From assembly GCA_002338335.1 (NCBI GenBank), contig DDIC01000060.1, positions 1 to 8,168 on the forward strand: a DNA stretch of 8,168 bases, written 5' to 3'. The stretch is from Bacteroidetes bacterium UBA1860 (GTDB taxonomy: Bacteria > Bacteroidota > Rhodothermia > Balneolales > Balneolaceae). Shown piece by piece: positions 6,701 to 8,168 of the stretch; within the stretch, counting starts at the first letter, position 1, and each line of letters starts with the position of its first letter. The position numbers and the translations under genes were made by a program. Below the pieces are notes generated by a model. The model saw only the letters and a list, made by a program, of their open reading frames with translations. It was not told the origin of the DNA and searched no databases.

Positions 6701-7398
6701 AATTTTCGGAGCTATTTGGGGTGAAACAGGATGGTGCTGGTGCTAAGGGGGATATGGCATCGCGTCAAGAACCTGCTGGGTCAAAGAACTCTACAACCGA
6801 GACCACGCAAAATCCTTGGGGGGCTGGTAGCCCAGTGCTCAAGGCGCTGCCCTCTATTCAACGATTGCTTGACACGCTCGACCCCACCATAGAATTTGAC
6901 CCCTCTGCCCTTCTGGATCAAGAATATATCCAGGACAGTGTGGAGCGGATTAATTTGTACCGAAGCCTAGCCTCTTCTTCGAATCTTGCTGAGATGGCTC
7001 AATGGGTGGGCTCGGTCAAGGATCGTTTTGGTGTCTTACCCAGTGAAGCTCGCCATGTGGTGTACGCTGCCGTGCTTAAATGGATTTGTCGTCAGTGGCT
7101 TTTGACCAAATGCACCATTCGCTCGGACAAAATGTGGCTGCTGTGCCCCAAATCTACGGCTCGAACCGCAGACGCGTTTTATGAACAAGGGGGATTTGCA
7201 GCGTTAATGGAGCAATGCAAACAAGCCGAGGCCTCACACCCCTATATCATGGCGCAAAAGAAGGATGAGATTCGGTTGATTATCCAAGGAATTGGCTCTG
7301 TGGAAGAGGCGTGTGATTATTTGCTAGGCACCGTGAGTCAGATGGATGTAAGAGTGGGCGCCATGTTTGATGCCGAACTGGAGGAGGTCTTGGCATGA
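3736..7398 (+). CDS. mfd: Mfd transcription-repair coupling factor
   Basis: This encodes 1220 residues, somewhat longer than usual (about 1150-1180). Mfd is a cytoplasmic ATP-driven translocase that removes RNA polymerase stalled at DNA lesions and recruits UvrA. The N-terminal UvrB-like region has GDYSRRGGILDIW (204-216) and LEFFGDEIESLREF (226-239). The RNA polymerase interaction domain has GDFVVHVDHGIGRFEGF (479-495). The helicase motor has Walker A GDVGFGKT (627-634), DEEQ box (728-731), TATPIPRT (754-761) and QLRGRVGRS (897-905). The relay motif RDLDIRGAGDLLGAEQSG is at 947-964 and the C-terminal TRCF domain at about 1040-1190, including DRFGVLPSEA. All key residues are present. Two Gly/Ala/Ser/Lys-rich insertions (25-50 and about 999-1033) account for most of the extra length. 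The start is 12 bases after batA; the stop overlaps the next start as ATGA. Confidence 0.98.
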   Translation: MADLAILSHLAKVLGGDAALREVMKGDAGAKSGADGPGTGSKTMSGSKPSTYLPTLKLTNAYGSSAVLAGALLQRELTQAPLILIRETEEQAALDASDLVESGLDWALHFPASGFDPYDLDAIKDTRPMAQRTEVLERLQEWDNKDPHLLCTSVAGFTEQVVLPASFSSGSLLLRRGESLDPEALEKQLQDLGYQKTPFVDATGDYSRRGGILDIWSISGSYPIRLEFFGDEIESLREFDPDSQRSVAFIDEVKLRPNSSEASGEVAKGSLLDWLPEGTWLAVDQPDVLNDAVASAWDNATEAHAALVEKGHEEEIPTPDQWIMMPDPWQEALLAHPLVFKGAFSKTFEATLARNNRAVQTWDLGTERLPELLGRMDQVKDWLREQVAEHQAQITILCDHSSQKRRLEELFEELLDEEGVELKFQVASLHEGFILSTDQGTWITLTDHQLCGRYHRAKVRKKRTRGGISLKELRDLHVGDFVVHVDHGIGRFEGFQKIQVRDTVQESAVVRYQGDSLLYVNVTSLHKLQKYSGKEGVEPQMTRLGSGEWARKKEKTRNRVRDIARELIQLYAKRKAMNAYQFSPDNTWQREMEARFEYEETPDQLDTLEAVKHDMESDKPMDRLVCGDVGFGKTEVAIRAAFKAVMDQKQVAVLVPTTILAEQHYRTFERRMADFPVKIGVISRFVPPAEQKERLAQLADGHLDILIGTHRILSKDVKFKDLGLLIVDEEQRFGVAAKDKLKAFRATVDVLTLTATPIPRTLHFSLMGARDLSVIQTPPANRQPVETEIHAFSEALIQEAIMQEVDRGGQVFVIHNRVKHLEEFADMIRGLCPNVRVKMAHGQMGGAELESVIRSFTQHKCDVLVSTNIVENGIDISNANTMIIHQAHTFGLSELHQLRGRVGRSDRKAFCLLLTPPLNDLPSEARRRLMALEEFSDLGSGFHIAMRDLDIRGAGDLLGAEQSGFIQDIGFELYTKILNETVEELKENEFSELFGVKQDGAGAKGDMASRQEPAGSKNSTTETTQNPWGAGSPVLKALPSIQRLLDTLDPTIEFDPSALLDQEYIQDSVERINLYRSLASSSNLAEMAQWVGSVKDRFGVLPSEARHVVYAAVLKWICRQWLLTKCTIRSDKMWLLCPKSTARTADAFYEQGGFAALMEQCKQAEASHPYIMAQKKDEIRLIIQGIGSVEEACDYLLGTVSQMDVRVGAMFDAELEEVLA
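3851..3879 (+). repeat. Short direct repeat in the N-terminal linker of mfd
   Basis: CGGGCAGCAAG occurs exactly at 3851-3861 and again at 3869-3879, an 18-base period in frame, producing GSKTMS followed by GSKPS. It sits in a low-complexity stretch (residues 25-50) that most Mfd proteins lack, and may mark expansion by slippage. Confidence 0.55.
7382..7388 (+). promoter_or_regulatory. Strong Shine-Dalgarno site for the tsaC start at 7395
   Basis: AGGAGGT ends six bases before the ATG at 7395. It is the best ribosome site in the window and is the reason for choosing this first of three in-frame start codons (7395, 7422, 7449). Confidence 0.6.
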
Positions 7399-7448
7399 GT
7401 CTGTTAAACGGAGAGCATGATATGAGTCATGTGGACGGAGCGCATGGC
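7395..7448 (+). repeat. Degenerate 27-bp tandem duplication at the tsaC start
   Basis: Bases 7395-7421 and 7422-7448 align without gaps at 19 of 27 positions. Both begin ATGAGTC and both carry CGGAG and GCATG at the same offsets. They encode MSLLNGEHD and MSHVDGAHG, pattern M-S-x-x-N/D-G-x-H. A third ATG follows directly at 7449, so the duplication also multiplies start codon and ribosome site (GGAGAG before 7422, GGAG before 7449). Confidence 0.5.
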
Positions 7449-8168
7449 ATGAATCGGGGGATCAGTGCGCAAGAGGCAATACGGCGACTACGAGACGGGG
7501 AGGTCGTGGCCATTCCCACCGAAACCGTCTACGGGCTAGCTGCATCGGTACAACATCCAGACGCCCTAGCATCGATTTACACGCTCAAAAGGCGCCCTAA
7601 AGACAACCCCATGATCCTACATGGAGGCTCCATTGAGCAGCTCCTCCCTTTCGTTGAGGGTTGGGGCGACGCGCATCAAGCGTGTGCAGATGCCTTTTGG
7701 CCAGGCCCTTTGACCTTGATTTTGCGAGCGTCTGAGCACGTCCCCTCCATTGTAACCGCAGGATTGGATACAGTGGCCATTCGAATCCCAAACCATCCCG
7801 TGGCTTTGGAGATTTTGGAGCACGTAGGACCGCTTGCTGCACCTAGTGCCAATCTTTCGGGCTCACCCAGCGCGACAAAGGCGTCGCATGTGTTGGATGA
7901 TTTTGGCGAAGCTGTGGCTGTGGTGGATGGTGATCAGGCCGCGATTGGACTGGAATCAACCGTGGTATGGGCTGTGGATGACTCATGGCGCATCTTACGC
8001 CCCGGTGTGATTGGCGCAGATGAGATTGGACAAGCGGCGCATGTAGTAGTCGAACTTTCGCCAACGTATGAAGAAGTAGCGCAACCCGCCGAGGCCGACC
8101 AAACGCCGCTTAGTCCAGGCACCAAATACCGCCATTACACACCCAAGGCCAGGGTGATGTGGTTGGAC
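7395..8168 (+). CDS. tsaC: Threonylcarbamoyl-AMP synthase, TsaC/Sua5 type (cut by window edge)
   Basis: From the ATG at 7395, 258 codons run open to the window edge. The enzyme makes L-threonylcarbamoyl-AMP from threonine, bicarbonate and ATP, the first step of t6A modification of tRNAs that read ANN codons. Conserved blocks are PTETVYGLA (41-49), LKRRPKDNPM (64-73, with KRRP in place of the usual KGRP; K65 and R67 kept), FWPGPLTLIL (101-110), APSANLSGS (149-157), GLESTVV (185-191) and LRPGVI (201-206). SPGTKYRHYTPKA (240-252) is the linker motif of long Sua5-type enzymes, so a C-terminal Sua5 domain probably follows beyond the edge. The first 18 residues lie outside the family domain and come from a degenerate 27-base duplication; starts at 7422 and 7449 each also have a purine-rich site. 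It overlaps mfd as ATGA, so it is probably translationally coupled. Confidence 0.94.
   Translation, partial: MSLLNGEHDMSHVDGAHGMNRGISAQEAIRRLRDGEVVAIPTETVYGLAASVQHPDALASIYTLKRRPKDNPMILHGGSIEQLLPFVEGWGDAHQACADAFWPGPLTLILRASEHVPSIVTAGLDTVAIRIPNHPVALEILEHVGPLAAPSANLSGSPSATKASHVLDDFGEAVAVVDGDQAAIGLESTVVWAVDDSWRILRPGVIGADEIGQAAHVVVELSPTYEEVAQPAEADQTPLSPGTKYRHYTPKARVMWLD

Noticed and set aside
1..8168. Mobile elements, CRISPR array, tRNA or rRNA genes
   Set aside because: No transposase, integrase, regularly spaced repeats, cloverleaf-like stretch or rRNA-like sequence was found; nearly all bases belong to housekeeping or bat-type genes.

Overview
The window reads as an ordinary chromosomal segment from a free-living bacterium of roughly balanced base composition. 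The best guess is the Bacteroidota / FCB group (a Rhodothermota- or Balneolota-like lineage). The argument for this is the run DUF58 protein, BatD-like membrane protein, BatA, which is typical of that group, plus a TTTG-N19-AACCTTTG promoter-like element ahead of it. Against the classical Bacteroidia and Flavobacteria, where Shine-Dalgarno sites are rare, several genes here have good sites (AAGGAG before batA, AGGAGGT before tsaC). The phylum call is therefore an inference of moderate strength.

Layout. On the minus strand, at the left edge, lies the N-terminal part of alanine dehydrogenase (1-193, cut by the window). A small winged-helix-like protein (242-517) sits just upstream of it in the same direction. 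A 212-bp divergent intergenic region (518-729) holds a perfect 8-bp-arm inverted repeat near the winged-helix gene, a cluster of alternating AAGAT/ATCTT half sites, and a possible promoter for the plus strand. On the plus strand, five genes then run tightly to the right edge: DUF58 protein (730-1605), BatD-like membrane protein (1602-2681, alternative start 1698), batA (2674-3723), mfd (3736-7398) and a Sua5/TsaC threonylcarbamoyl-AMP synthase (7395-8168, cut by the window). Neighbouring genes overlap by 4 or 8 bases or are 12 bases apart, so they look like one translationally coupled transcription unit. No intergenic stretch exceeds 300 bases.

How the genes fit together. The first three plus-strand genes make a compact Bat-type envelope module: one cytoplasmic VWA-like DUF58 protein with an intact metal site, one exported single-span protein and one membrane-anchored VWA protein. 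The MoxR ATPase usually found upstream and the BatB/TPR genes usually found downstream are not in place here. mfd (transcription-repair coupling) and tsaC (first step of t6A tRNA modification) are housekeeping genes that appear to share the transcript; no direct functional link is known. The minus-strand pair suggests a local regulator followed by alanine dehydrogenase.

I do not see a convincing new system, mobile element, CRISPR array or RNA gene. The points worth a second look are the reduced bat cluster, the dyad elements around the regulator and ald, the duplicated start region of tsaC, and the low-complexity insertions in Mfd.
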